64,000 bases of DNA from Polytrichum commune (taxonomy: Eukaryota > Streptophyta > Polytrichopsida > Polytrichales > Polytrichaceae): contig OX485806.1 of the NCBI GenBank assembly GCA_950295325.1, positions 15,254,001 through 15,318,000 on the forward strand, given 5' to 3'. Made by a program: the position numbers and the translations under genes. The notes under the pieces were generated by a model. It searched no databases and was not told the origin of the DNA. It saw only the letters and a program-made list of their open reading frames with translations. Positions 11,215 through 23,247 of this stretch are shown piece after piece. Numbering within the stretch: position 1 is the first letter of the stretch; every line of letters starts with the position of its first letter.

Positions 11215-13964
11215 GAGTCAAACACTTTAAGAAAAATCTCACCCTTTCAACGGTCATATGCACATGTTATGACTGTTATATTCTAAGCACATGTTTTGTT
11301 TTGCATTTGAGCTTACCTACAAGCCTTAATTGCCATACACAACCCAAACGTAGGCGTTCAATCAAAGAAGAGTGACCACATAAGACCCACTCCACATACC
11401 TTAAAACATGGTGAAACCATGTGGCTGCATAAACAAGAACAACCAACACCAACTCATGGATTGTGATGGGTTTTCCCTCACCTAACTTAATTTGCTAGGC
11501 GTTAAGCTCCACAAGAGAGATGACCCCCCGTGCCCCCCTGCGCAGTAGTTAGCCTTGGGTGCCTCTCGTGTGCCCAAATCATAACTTAGGCTGCATTGTC
11601 TCCAAAGTTCTTGTTGCTTGGTTGTACAATTTCCCTAAAGCAATCGATTCCTCAACTATATATATATTCAGGGGGTGGGCCAAAGGTCGGAGTTCTCGTT
11701 GGAGGAGGCTTCGAGGGTTGGTCGGTACAACTAGTCCGGGTACTTGGGACCGGTCCAAATAGCCTCTGTTTTCATAACATAGAGCCCTAGCATGTCCCAT
11801 ATAGCCTAGCCTAGCCCTAGAAGCGTACAATCTTGATGCCAAAAGGATGGTGCAAGTAGTAACCACGGTCCACACATGCCCAAAAGGTCATATAACATTC
11901 ATAGAGGGCCCCAGTTTGTCAGTTGCTTTCAAATGTTTTTGCAACCTCCTTTGTGATGGCAATTGGACAAAGGCTAAGTTAGATGTCAGATTCCATTTCC
12001 TAACACCTTCCATCAAGGGTGTAGTTAACATTGTGTTCCTTTAGGTTTATTGTTGATTCATACTAAATTTATATTGACACACTAATTCGGGGTCTTTGAT
12101 CCTAATTAGTTGATTTTTTCTTGAAATATTTCCATGTTTTACGTAGAAACATGTTTTCCTACCCTCTCCCAATAGTAGGTGTTGTGAACACTTACCCATA
12201 AATGTCTTGCTCTTTGAATTAGGCCCTACCAATCTTATAAAGGTAAAAGGAGATTGGTAAAACATGCTCTCTACCTTCTTCCCTTTGTCGATCTATTCTA
12301 CATGTATATCATATCAGGCATAAATAAAATGTTTTTGTCCAAAAAGTGTCAAATGTCATGATCATGTGACCATTTGGAAACATTATAAAAAATGAAATGG
12401 AAATTGAAATGTAGCAAGACATAAAATGTAGCAATGCTCCAATCATACCTAAACACACGAGATTTGTTTTCCTTCAATTGCATCATTGAAGAGTTGGGGT
12501 TTCTAATGCTTATTCGAGAGTTAGACTAACTACATTGTTCAAGAGAAATATCGCAAGCCACACTGTAAACAAGGAAACCAACAATAACAAAACTTTGGGA
12601 TATTAATATGGATGTCCACTATTTTCCAACCCACAATATATAACTTTGGATGTCTACATTGTAATTTCAAATATTTATAACCGATGAAAAACAACGTGCA
12701 ATTGATGGACTTCTAAGAAAGTTAGATCCAATTCAAAAACCGTCTTACATGGGCAGTTTCAAATTTAAGATTGCAATATTTCATTTCTTTCCAAAATAGA
12801 CCTCAACAAAATTGAAATTCATCACTTTCCAAAAAATGCTTGTTGAATGTCATTAATCTAAAACATGGTTTATGTAAATCTTGGTGATTCACGAAACTGG
12901 ATAGTTTCCATTGAAGCCACCCCAAGTAAGACGGACATGTGGAGAGATGGATGTAAGAACAATTCCCTCGAGTACAAGGTTCCACATTGTTGCAATATAA
13001 TGTGGTGTGTAATGTGGACCAAACTATAGTCCATCAAAGGATAAGTCACACTATAAGTATGCTCACAATATAAAACATGATCAGTGTAGAAAACATAACC
13101 TTTGTGTTACAACAAAGTTTCATTGTGTTTTCACTTTAGATTAGATTGGTGGAAGGTGACTCAAAGAACGAGATACATAATCTTGGCCATTAGTGTTGGG
13201 CTAATGTGTTGGCCTAAGGGAAAATGCGGTGGCCTCTATTATAATACAAAACTTATGTTTTCTCGTTCACTCGACCCCAAACTAGTCCCCCATATATTCA
13301 CCTCAATTGAACTAACCATGAACTTTGTGGCTGCATTTTTAAGGTGGATTGCCTTTACTTCGGTGACATTGGTAGGGGCCAACTAAAGAAGCAAGATGCC
13401 TACACCGTTTATGGTAATTGTTGCCACTTATTATTATTATTATTATTTTATGTAACAAAGGTTGTTTATACATTACATACCATAAATTTTACATTCAAAG
13501 GAAAGCATTGCATAAATCCAAACACTTAGTGACAACCCTAGCCAACACGACCCACTAGTAAAGCTCTTCTTTGCCCCACTTTCATGGTTAGATAGTATCA
13601 TTGGATGTACACTTGTGGTACTATGTTTAGAGTGTTTAACGTAACGTACACTATATGTGAAGAGTTGCAGTGAATTGGCTCGAATGCCTATAAATATCAT
13701 GTCCACTAATTGTCAACGTGCCATTGTTTGTTGAGACAAGTTGTTTTTTTTCAAGTGAATGTTTAAAAGAAGGCAACAGTCTTCAAGGCCTTCTGATTCT
13801 TGTAATGTCATGTTTCGGGATTACATACAAACATACACGAACTCAAATGTTAAGCAACGTTATATTTCACACCAGTGACGACATCAAAGTTGGCATTGTT
13901 GAAGTCGTCTTTTTTTTCTCTTTTTTTCTCCCCCTCCAAGAGCAAGTCCCAAAGAATTCCTTGT

Positions 13965-14338
13965 AAGGTAGATGGATCTTAAGTAGCTTGTATTCTTAAT
14001 CAGACCCCTATATTTGATTGGTATGTGGTTCGGTGAGGATCAATGAGCAAATATCATACAGACATGTTTAAAAGAGATTGGACTATGTCTTCAATTATTA
14101 ATAACCACTCTACGCTCAATAGTAAACACATTTGGGAGGACATGTGTATCCAATTAAGAAATTAACAAACATGCACTTCCGATAAACATAACTAAATCAA
14201 GGGATGTCCGATTTTCAATCCAGTGTATGCAGATGTTTCATCATAGATTTCCTAATGCAAGATAAGTATTATTGTGTATGTCTAATCGGTAGAAGTTGGA
14301 GAACATGAAAAATGAACCAAATAACACCCACCTACCTC
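13965..14338 (+). mobile_element. Dispersed TIR element, family 2, copy 2
   Basis: This is the best-preserved member. The left end AAGGTAGATGGATCTTAAG and the reverse complement of the right end (AGGTAGGTGGGTGTTATTTG) form degenerate inverted termini. It is about 374 bp with no open frame. The same blocks recur at 8760, 24972 and, inverted, 14636 and 41967. More decayed relatives lie near 18380, 28745 and 53545. A MITE of undetermined superfamily is the best reading. Confidence 0.6.
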
Positions 14339-14635
14339 ATGCTCAATGACATGAAACCTATGATGTGGCCCCCACATCCCAAAAAAGAAGATTAAAAATG
14401 GAAATTGGTGATTTAACACCAGTTGGTCATCAATTTAGGGATTAGATCGATGGTATGATTCAACACCTCAAGTGTTTTAAAAAAAATCAAGTGGAAATAA
14501 CAACATCCATGCAAACTTCTTCCAAAAATGTATTGTTTATGTTAAACCACATAGGCGATAGAGGTGTTCAATTATGGTTTTATCATTCTCAATCTTCTGT
14601 TGATCACAATTACAATCTCAAAGTTGTGTCACACT
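14339..14635. other. Spacer between two opposed family 2 copies
   Basis: About 300 bp. No gene or repeat boundary recognised. Confidence 0.4.
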
Positions 14636-14909
14636 AGCAAATCTATGATGAAATATCTACAAATCTTTAATCTCTAATCGGACTTTCCTTGATTTAGTTA
14701 TGATCATGGGAAGCGCGTGTTTGTTATTTCCTTCACCAAATACACGGGTCCTCCTAAATGTGTTCACAATTGAATGTGGAGTAGTTAATAAAATTCAAAG
14801 AGGTGGTCCAAACATGTGATTGTTCTTTAATCCTCAAGTAACCACACACGAATCAAATATAAGCGTCCGAGTAAGAGAAGTGACTGAACATACGATCCAT
14901 ATACCTTAA
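14636..14909 (-). mobile_element. Dispersed TIR element, family 2, copy 3 (inverted)
   Basis: Reads as the reverse complement of the 13965 copy: AAATCTATGATGAAAT, GGTCCTCCTAAATGTGTTCA, AATCAAATATA and a terminal ATATACCTTAAG. Its outer end on the 14.6-kb side is truncated. It faces copy 2 across about 300 bp, so the pair forms an inverted arrangement. Confidence 0.55.
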
Positions 14910-17030
14910 GATTATCACTTTGGGTGCGTCCAAAACAATATTTATTGAATACGCAAGCCCTAAGTACTTCCTAACATGGACCATAGAATGCAAGTTGCAA
15001 GTGGGCCACGACCATACCCTTACCAATGAAACAAAAACGGCCTTAATCTACTCGGTGACAATATCGATGACAACCATCACAACAAATGGAATTTGGGGTG
15101 TTTTGGTGTGTTGTTTGTTATCCCTTCGGACCATGCCAATTTCCAAGAGCTAAAGGGAAGGGGGGTGAGAGAGACTTTATGGGCTATGACCCCATTCTAT
15201 GTTGTTGGAACAACATAGAGTTTTTCACAAAGTTTGGTAGCTTCTTTGTTGGAATGCTATCGTAGAGGCTTTGTTGCAAGCAAGGGGGGGGGGGGGGACT
15301 ATTGTTTTCTTTTCAAATCGTGCCACATGTTGCTACAACATTGGTTAAGACTACTTGAAATCTACATGGAAACTACACTCTAACAATAAGAGTAAGTTCA
15401 TATGAATAAATACCCATAAATTCACTTAATGTCAGTTTACAAGGGAGGTTTGACAAAATAGGCTTCCACACGTTCTTATTGTCACCGATTTAGAGGAGCT
15501 CTCTCCCTTCTAAAGTTGTCCACCCCTTCAAATAATCAAACGTTAGAGGGGTTTGTTCCAACTCCTCTGTAAGGAAATCAACTATCAATACCTTACAATC
15601 TTTGACCTTATAAAACCTTGGCTTCGACTATTTCCATGTAAGACAACCTTGTGTATTGTAAGATAATAGCTTTCATCATAGGACCCACAATCTATAGATC
15701 TCACATAGAATGAGTGTGTGGGACTTATAACGAGACTAAGGGTAGCCAACCCCTTCCCAACCACCACCCCATTTTTGCAACTTAGGCCAACCTGCTTCTG
15801 TGCAACACGATATCAATCTTTGATCATTGCTGACATGTCATGATCAAATCCAACTTAGCTAAATGTTAGCGACTAAACTGACAACTAGCTTCAAACTGCA
15901 ATCATACCTAAGTGCCACAATTATCGGTTACATGAAACAAGTGTTCTTGGATTTTGAAATCATTTGGTGATCGGAAAAATGATAACCTTTATCACAACAA
16001 TAGGTCAAAGAGAATATTCACTCATCAAAGTTTGATTATTGCAAAAAAACATTATGAGAAAGCATATGAATTATTTCTTATACTTGTTTCTCTACATGGG
16101 ACACCTTCTTCTTTTGATCATATCTTATGTTAAATTACTTAATTAGTTGGAAATGGGTTTGGCTACCTTACTCCACTCTATAGTAACGTTACCGGCTTTA
16201 GCACCACTTTGTGTTAGAGCATCCCATCAGACTAGGTTAGCCCACGGGTATTATAGGGTTGTCTCTTTGCCACCTAGTGGTATTGGGCTTGGACGCATGG
16301 AAGAAATCAATGCCCGCCCGCTTTGCTTTGCGAAGAGATTAGGGCATATTGATGCCTTGCCCACAAATAAATCTCCAAATGATGCTCATTTGAAAGTGAT
16401 TTATGCAACATTCGTTGGTTGGCGTGCGGGTTCTCATCCTAGGTTTCTCATCCAATTGTTTATAGGGTGGATGTCCACTATTCGGATACTTTTCAAACAC
16501 AAGTATGGGATGATTAGCAAATCCTAACCATATCCATATTAATTTGAACCTCATATGGTGTTTTTTTTCCTTCCATAATCAACATTATGATACCTCATGA
16601 AATGGGCATATGATACCCCTTACTCCAATCTCTTTTAAGCATTTGTTATTTTGGTGAATTTTCTTATATCCTTAAGTACTCACACACCACTCAATTATTG
16701 GGCCCTTCGACAAAGTCGATTAAGACCAAGCCCATTCACACGTACGTCATCGAGTCCAAAGCCATTGGGTTCAAAGAACTACTTCTTTTTCAAGTTTAGG
16801 TTTACGTGAAAGGCACGTCCACATATAACACCTATGACGTACTATGTACATATGCTTGTTCAATAAGGGATTGTTTAGGGTTTAGGTTGGTGTTTTGAGT
16901 GATTAGTTATTGTAATCGGTATTTTGGCAAGTATCAATGTGTTAAGCGTTGCAATGTCTAAACAACGGAGGGCTTATACCCAGAGTATTAGGAACAACTT
17001 TGAAGATGACAAAGAAGAGGGATATATGTT
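14910..17030. other. Intergenic DNA, no gene recognised
   Basis: Contains a poly-G run (15284-15297) and a 126-codon open frame at 16147-16527 whose translation resembles nothing I know and has no supporting context. The last few hundred bases may be the 5' part of the Harbinger transposase relic that follows. Confidence 0.5.
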
Positions 17031-17099
17031 GAACCAAATTGTGTTCAATAAACCATGTAGACTATTCAGATGAGGAACCCATTTGGAGAAGCAGTAGCC

Positions 17100-18043
17100 G
17101 ACCATGTAGAAACCCAAACAAAGTTACGCTTCCACTCTTTTATGTTGAGGTGCTCTACCCTTTTTTTTATTTTTATTTTTTGGGGTGTAAACTCTATCGC
17201 ATGCGCATAGAATTCTTTTTGCAACTTCTCGATGCCATTTGTGAGACTATTGATTACTTTGAGTAGAAAACTAATTGCATCGGTGCACTTGGTTTATCTT
17301 CCCCTCAAATAACCACGGCTACGATGTGCATGTTGTTTCTTGATACTCTTGCGAGGGCATGAGAGGAGTATTCTTGGATGGCACTGAGCACTACTCGAGA
17401 ATTGATGTTGCATTGGTGTAGGGGGGTTTGTAGGTGTTTCAAATGGAAGTACTTGTGTCAGCCCACTCAATATGATATATTGAAGTGGATGATTGTTAGT
17501 TAAGAGAGGGGTTGGCCATGTATATTTGGCAATATTGACTACATGCACTAGAAATGGAAACTTTGTCCAATTGCACTACAATGGTCATATCAAACAAATT
17601 TAAAACATATCCATCATATTGGAGATTGGCATGCATTCTTTGGCATTCTAGGAGGGGTGGGGGGGACAACAACTTGAACGTACTTGGTAGAAGTCCCATG
17701 GTGTGGAATGTGTTTGTTGGCAATGCCAATGAAACATGGTTATGGGTTAATGGGCGTTGATATAATAAATATTATTTGCATGTTGTTTTGTTCAAAGTCT
17801 CCAAGATCTAGAAGACCAAAAAAAAGGTAAATTCACTACTTCATTGGAACCTGCATGGAAAGATGTGATGAGATGTTTTGGTGTAATTGAGGGCAGGTGG
17901 TCAATGATTGCACACCCCTCCAAATTGTGGAGTGCTTCCGATACGATCGATGTCATGTATGCTTGTGTCATTATGCATACTATGATCATTGAATATGGAA
18001 ATGATGAAAACCTTCTTGTCCTTAATGTTGCAAACTCTTCCTA
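17100..18043 (+). pseudogene. PIF/Harbinger transposase relic (DDE_Tnp_4 / ALP1-like)
   Basis: Read across frames with several stops and shifts, the plus strand follows the plant Harbinger nuclease from N to C terminus. YRMRIEFFLQLLDAICETID and then GALGLSSPQ-T-A (17180-17330) match the N-terminal RMRR-LF-RI...GLS--QK-TAA region. DNNLNVLGRSPMVWN (about 17670-17710) corresponds to the conserved HNDINVL-RSP block containing the second catalytic Asp. WKDVMRCFGVIEGRWSMIA and IDVMYACVIMHTMIIE (17857-17992) match the R-VER-FGV---RW--I and I---C-ILHNMI-E blocks that follow the catalytic Glu region. In-frame stops (for example before 17280 and at 17758) and the His-to-Asp change before NLNVL show it is dead. 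The family is known to insert at TTA/TAA. Confidence 0.75.
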
Positions 18044-18960
18044 ATCTATATTTAGGTGTGGCTATATATTTAATTACTTGCAAATTGGCACTGCCGATTT
18101 GCATGATCTGAAACATACTACAATTTGAGAGATAATTTGGTTCAACATTTGTGGGATGAAAAAGGGTCACACTATTACTAGCTTTTATAGGTTTCAAGCA
18201 CATTAATGAACTTATGTTGTAAAGAATCATTTAAGAATATGTGGTCTTCATAATAAATGTGCAAACATCCTCATGTTAATGTGTTTCTTTTATTAATGTT
18301 TGTGTTTTGAAATTAGTGTGGGTGTTGTATCAATGGAATGCATAATTCAAGGTATGTGGTTGTTTTTATGGTTATTTTCCTTGATTGAACCTCTATAGTT
18401 CATTGGTGTGCGCTTCGATCGGGACCAATGAACAAACATTACCAATTGGGATTAACTAGTCACTTACCATAACTTTGTCATTGCTTTATTGTAGACTCAC
18501 TAATGCAACACATGGGAGATTAGACTACGTATTCAAATTTCACTTTGTAGTCTACACTCAAATGTGAACACAATTGGGACAATATCAACAAACATAAAGT
18601 TCATATAACCGTGTCTAAACCTTATGAAGTCCATTTTCCTTTTTTTTGTTGGGTTGATGTTTATTTATAGTATTTATTTCAATACACATTTTGAAGTCAA
18701 ACAACATGATAAACGACCAAACCACATCCATTGTTGCATGCACTATGGTCATTGCAGTTTGTGTTCAATTTATTGCTTCAAACAAACTAAAATGCAAGTT
18801 GGAATGAAGTTGAAAATGCAAAGCATGATTTGCTCTACTGGTAGTGATGAATTAGAATGCAAGTTGAACTTGGGATGAATTTGGACTTGGATGTTGGAGT
18901 TGGAATGAAGTTTTCAAATGGACTTTGGGATAAAATTGGAATGCTAGTGCTACCATATCA
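18044..18960. other. Internal or intergenic DNA between the two Harbinger relics (left part)
   Basis: No gene recognised. A decayed relative of TIR family 2 lies near 18380-18610. The motif AATGCAAGTTG recurs at about 18790 and 18855. Confidence 0.4.
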
Positions 18961-19198
18961 TTCAAAGGAATTGAACAAAAAATACTAAAATAACATTCAA
19001 TGTAACACAATAACATAGCCAAAATCAAATTTGAGCATGCATTCAACGTGGAGCAATAACATAGCCAAAACCAAATTTGTTCAAAGGAATTGAACAAAAA
19101 ATACTAAAATAACATTCAATGTAACACAATAACATAGCCAAAATTAAATTTGAGCATGCATTCAATGTGGAGCAATAACATAGCCAAAACCAAATTTG
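18961..19198. repeat. Tandem duplication, 119-bp unit, two copies
   Basis: The unit beginning TTCAAAGGAATTGAAC at 18961 repeats almost exactly from 19080, with only a few differences over 119 bp. Each unit holds an internal near-repeat, AATAACATAGCCAAAA followed by TCAAATTTG or CCAAATTTG, so the array shows two levels of duplication. The high identity suggests it is recent. Confidence 0.9.
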
Positions 19199-20430
19199 TT
19201 ATGTGAGCCAAATATGCATAAATGTGTTTGGAAATAACCTTGAATTGGATTTAATTGACGATTTTATCCACATTTGATCCTAATTGCATGTATGTTGATT
19301 GTCATTGTTTGTTTGTCTCAACACAAGAGCCTTGGTAGCCTCAACACAAATAAACAGAGATAAAAGTGAAAACAAATGAATTTATGCAACAAGGTTTGAA
19401 ATGGATACAAACACCAAAATGAATTGTAGCATCCACCAACTTAAATTGTAACATTCATCAAAGTAAACTACAACATCACCAAAGTTAAATGCAGACATAG
19501 AAATGCGTACAAACACCAAGCTAAAACCCTAAACCCTTTCAACTCAAATGTTGTATCGATCAGACTAAAATGCAAACATTGAAATGGGTATAAACACCAA
19601 ATTGAAATACAACACAATCATTTGCAACCCTAAACTAAACCGAAGATTAATTTAGACATCAATCCAAATGTGGCGAGGAATGGGATTGATTAAACAATAG
19701 ATAAGATGGAATTGATTCAACGATTCAACTTTGGCAAGATTCAATTTTGGCAACAAATGGGATTGATTTCAGCTTGAGGATAATAGTTTGTCTACAACGG
19801 CCACTTTAAGAGCCTAGCCTTGTGAAAAAACAAAGTGTAAAGAAATAAAAAACTAAGTAAAAGGGTGATCTTAGCTCGAGTTTTGGGATAGAAGTTGTTT
19901 GCCTATTGCCAAACTCATCTCGAATCCCAAAATTCCAAAATGTGACATGAGCAACATGCATTTGGTGTGCATCAATGGGGAGGCATCAAAGATGGGTTGT
20001 GGGAGGGGTAATGTTGAAGTCAATCACTTGAGAGGGGTTGACCCCAAAGCACCCGTCTTCCTCATAATCGGATGTCATTTGCACAAAGTCGCTGCCAAAA
20101 TCGCGAAGACCCTCCTCGCATTGGCGTGAATTGCAAGGTGGAGAGGGGAGGCTTGCAACATGCTCGAGAACCTTAACAATAGGTCAAAGTTGGGTCGAGT
20201 GGTAGAGATCGTTGTCTTCCAACTCCAACTTTGTGCAATCATTTCTTGTTTTGGTCTTGTATTGCATTGAGATTACCAAGTAACATTAACTTGTGTGTTG
20301 GTGTTGCATGTGTTGTAGGTGAAGCTGAACATGAAAGAGGAGCACTAGTGGGGGAGACACTAACTCTAGAGAATGAAGGAGCATGTGTAGTTGCGGCAAT
20401 TGTTGCAAATGCGACAACAACATCGGCTTG
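19199..20430. other. DNA between Harbinger relics, no separate gene recognised
   Basis: Includes a 76-codon open frame at 19899-20129 without family resemblance, and a tRNA A-box-like string near 20192-20206 with no matching B box. It probably includes the decayed middle of the Harbinger element. Confidence 0.4.
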
Positions 20431-20439
20431 GAGTTGAGC

Positions 20440-21350
20440 AAGCTCATGCGTGCGGTACAGGAGAAACTACTAGCGAGCAATATTGCAAGTAATGAGCATG
20501 TCTTTGAGCGTCAAGAGGTTGGATACATTTTGCTGAGCAATGTGCTCAATCTTTTTTCATAATGGACGCAACAAAGTCTACTATGGCTTTTGCATTGGCA
20601 CACAAGGTTGCCTCTTTCACCTTTAGGTTTAGATGATTTGTCTTCAAAATTTAGTGCCGTGAGGCCAAGTTGGTGCAGGTAAGGATTCACTTGGGAGGAA
20701 TGTTCTATTAAAAACAACAACATCACGATGATCAATAGGTAGCACATTTGGAGCAACAACATCTTGCCCTCCTGCCTTCCACTTGCCCCTAAATATTGCT
20801 ACAAAATTTTAGTAACAACCATCAATGTTTTAAAACAGAGGCCTTCCCACATTTATGTTTGTAAACACTCACAGCATGTAACACAACATCATCTTTAGTT
20901 CTCCCACTATCATCAAGAGTTTTGATTGTCCGATAGCAACCATTAAACTTGGTCACAACATCATGTACGTCACCCCATTTTGTCTCCAAAGAGCTTGATG
21001 GACGGTTTGCTCCTCCCTTTGGCACGTGTTTTGCATGATGCAATGCAACAAAGCTCCAAAATGCCATAATCTTCTAACCTCTCCCTCCCCTTGAGTTTGT
21101 GGAGGTGTGCATGAAGCTCCTACAACATTGCCTTCCTCCTTCGGGCAGAAGTCCTTGCCCTTCTTTGTCCTCCCACCCGTTGTGTTGACATTTTCTCCCC
21201 TTGTTGACATTGTGGAATCAAGCCAAAGAAATACCAATAGAGAGATGGTGATGCCATAGGGAGCTCGGTAATGGAGGCAAGAATGCCAATTATGGGCCTC
21301 TCGAATGCCCGCCCCAAAGCCTACTTCAAGTTTTATGGGCATTGGTGCGA
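20440..21350 (-). pseudogene. Harbinger accessory (Myb/SANT-like, NAM-associated) protein relic
   Basis: Read on the minus strand across frames, the order matches the plant proteins that accompany Harbinger transposases. KKGKDFCPKEEGNVVGASC (about 21140-21195) resembles the RRGK-FT-EED--L--AW start of the SANT/Myb-like domain. SLETKWGDVHDVVTKFNGCY then SGRTKDDVVLHAVSVYK (20850-21000) match the NAM-associated S---RW--I---V-KF-GCY...SG-TE-D----A---YK blocks. Further on, WPHGTKF corresponds to the RP-GTK-AK motif, followed by a degenerate coiled tail. Frames change at least twice, so it is not functional. It lies tail-to-tail with the transposase relic at 17.1-18.05 kb, which fits one decayed autonomous element. 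Confidence 0.65.
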
Positions 21351-21430
21351 GTCAGGGCTTGGTGGCCTTGGGTGCCCGATATTGGGAATGTTGTTCTCCT
21401 ACTGAGTACCCAACTTGGTGGGGACACTTT

Positions 21431-21461
21431 TAGAAGAAGAAGAAGAAGAAGAAGAAGAAGA
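21431..21461. repeat. (GAA)n microsatellite
   Basis: About ten uninterrupted GAA triplets. Confidence 0.9.
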
Positions 21462-21483
21462 ACTCCAGCCTTGGAGAGGGGCT

Positions 21484-21575
21484 GGAGTGAATAGAGTGTT
21501 TGTTCGTTGGACATCCTTGGCCATACCCTAGGGTAGTGGCGTTGGGTGTAATACTACTTCACCCTTTTGTCACTT
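21484..21575. repeat. Solo arm related to the foldback element
   Basis: GGAGTGAATAGAGTGTTTGT followed by AATACTACTTCACCCTTTTG parallels the right arm at 6240-6325 (GCGTGAATAAAGTGTCCGTT...AATACTACTCTCCCCTTT). No matching inverted arm was seen nearby. It could be one end of the decayed Harbinger element. Confidence 0.45.
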
Positions 21576-22740
21576 TTAGTAATTGATGTACTACGTATGA
21601 TCATGCTAATGAAGATTAAACAAATCTCTCTCTATGGTAGTGCCTTGGGGAATGCTCATTCTTGGGTATATTGATTGAAGTTCGTTCCCTATTTGATTAG
21701 CAATTGCCCCAAATTAATTCGGTTATGAACACAACTAGGTATTGGTTGTAGCATGTATGTATTTTGAATTCCCAGTTGTATGGATAAGTTGATTCACTTC
21801 TTTTAAGTATCTCCACAATCATCGATGCGCATAAGTTAGTGAATAGGCTTTATGAACTCATACTTAAACTATGACCAACTTAGATGCTCAAATCACAACA
21901 AGTATCTTTGAGGATTTCTATGTAGATGATACATCCAAAATTTGCATTTCATTGATATGAAATGCATGTGCTATACGTAATAAACTTTTCCAAGACACAG
22001 TGAAAGTACTTGTATAAAGGTGTATATACATCGCATTCTCTCAATAATCCCACTATAAAAATCAAATGGGTTTGACGCCACATTCATCCCATTGGTGGAT
22101 GAGAAGATCATGTTGTCAACAATGTTCCTAAAGGAATTTTTGGGATACATATTATCATTATTTATATTATTGGTGTAGAAATATCTCTTAAGTTATAAGG
22201 TAGACTTGCCTAATCCAAACATGACAATAATCTGACACTTGTATTTAAGTGGTATGTGATTAGGTGTGAATCTAAAGGATGCATTCAAAAGACTAGTGTT
22301 TAATTTATTTTTCTTCCTAAATGTGCTCAGATTATACTAACCATTATGAGTTTAATAATCAACATGATTGTGGAAATTTATAAGATAATAAACTGAATGG
22401 CAATGTCTTCACTCTTCCAATAAATTACAAAGAATTTCCTCTCGGGTTCCACTAATTCTCCAGAGGTGATTTTTTTTTTTTCTTGCAATTGAATTTTAAA
22501 TTTGTGCCAAAATAAGATAAGATAGTATAATCATATGAAAATTGTAAATTATGAGGCAAATAGCTGTGTGCGCAATTTGGATTCACTAATCATCTCATGC
22601 TAATTATGTGTTTCATGTCCTACAAAAATAGGATGTAAAGAGAAAAGTATCCATTTCAGGCCATTTACTTAATCTCCAATTGCTACTCTGTTTGACATAA
22701 AATCATCATTGTTTTACTTAGACTTCTAGCCAAGAGTTTG
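21576..22740. other. Intergenic DNA, no gene recognised
   Basis: AT-rich with no open frame of note. A decayed fragment near 22215-22330 resembles TIR family 2. Confidence 0.5.
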
Positions 22741-22759
22741 ACTTGAAATTTAAACTCCT

Positions 22760-23090
22760 CTGTAGCCCTCCAGTCGGAGGGCAAGAAGCTAAGTACTGTA
22801 GCACCATAGCTTCTTCTTGTGCACCTTGAAACAAAAAAAAAACTTTAAAATAAGTTTAATTAGCTAAAAATATAATTTTTGAAATTTTGTCTCTATTCTA
22901 ATAGTTGGGGCCAAGTAGTCATTTTCCTGAAGCCACTCAAGGACAGGAGCGTTATTGCCAAGCTTAAAACATGTTGATTATTTTAGAGACTAGCAAGGCC
23001 TACAGTCTGTCGTGCTAGTCCTAGGGTTACCCGGTCTTAATCCGGGATTGAATCTGGATTAAGGAGTTTAAATCCTCTAAAGCATTCGAT
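22760..23090. other. Cluster of short hairpins
   Basis: Four stems lie within 330 bp: CCCTCC-agtc-GGAGGG near 22767; GAAGCTA...TAGCTTC just after it; GACTAGCA...TGCTAGTC at about 22987-23019; and CTTAATCC...GGATTAAG at about 23036-23062. No open frame and no known RNA family recognised. It could be a structured RNA or a decayed repeat. Confidence 0.35.
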
Positions 23091-23176
23091 GGTTTACGTT
23101 TGCCAAGCTAGCCCCACGCAACCCTGTACAAAACCCTCATTGTAGAGGAAATGTGATGCTCCCCTCGATCTGCATC

Positions 23177-23247
23177 CCACGCATTAACCTCTTTTTTTTT
23201 TTGAGACAGAAGGCCAAACAGCCAGCGCCAAAACCACGCATTAACCT
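23177..23247 (-). mobile_element. Tiny retroposed fragment with exact 14-bp target duplication
   Basis: CCACGCATTAACCT occurs at 23177-23190 and again at 23234-23247. The 43 bp between them begin with a run of eleven T and end CAGCGCCAAAA. On the minus strand this is a short body ending in a poly(A) tail. A poly(A)-ended insert between long direct repeats is the mark of LINE-mediated retroposition, probably of a 5'-truncated SINE or RNA fragment. Confidence 0.7.

Larger units (their letters stand above)
8574..13964. other. Intergenic DNA, repeat-rich, no gene recognised
   Basis: Short open frames only. It contains copy 1 of the about 370-bp MITE family described at 13965 (8760-9145), a probable fragment of it near 10030-10165, and a CACTA-like mini-palindrome at 11145-11214. 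The remainder is unclassified AT-rich DNA. Confidence 0.5.

Noticed and set aside
16147-16527. 126-codon plus-strand open frame
   Set aside because: No domain, no promoter or splice context, and surrounded by decayed transposon DNA.
20191-20230. tRNA-like string GTTGGGTCGAGTGGTAGAG
   Set aside because: An A-box-like segment is present but no B box follows at a usable distance and no cloverleaf forms.
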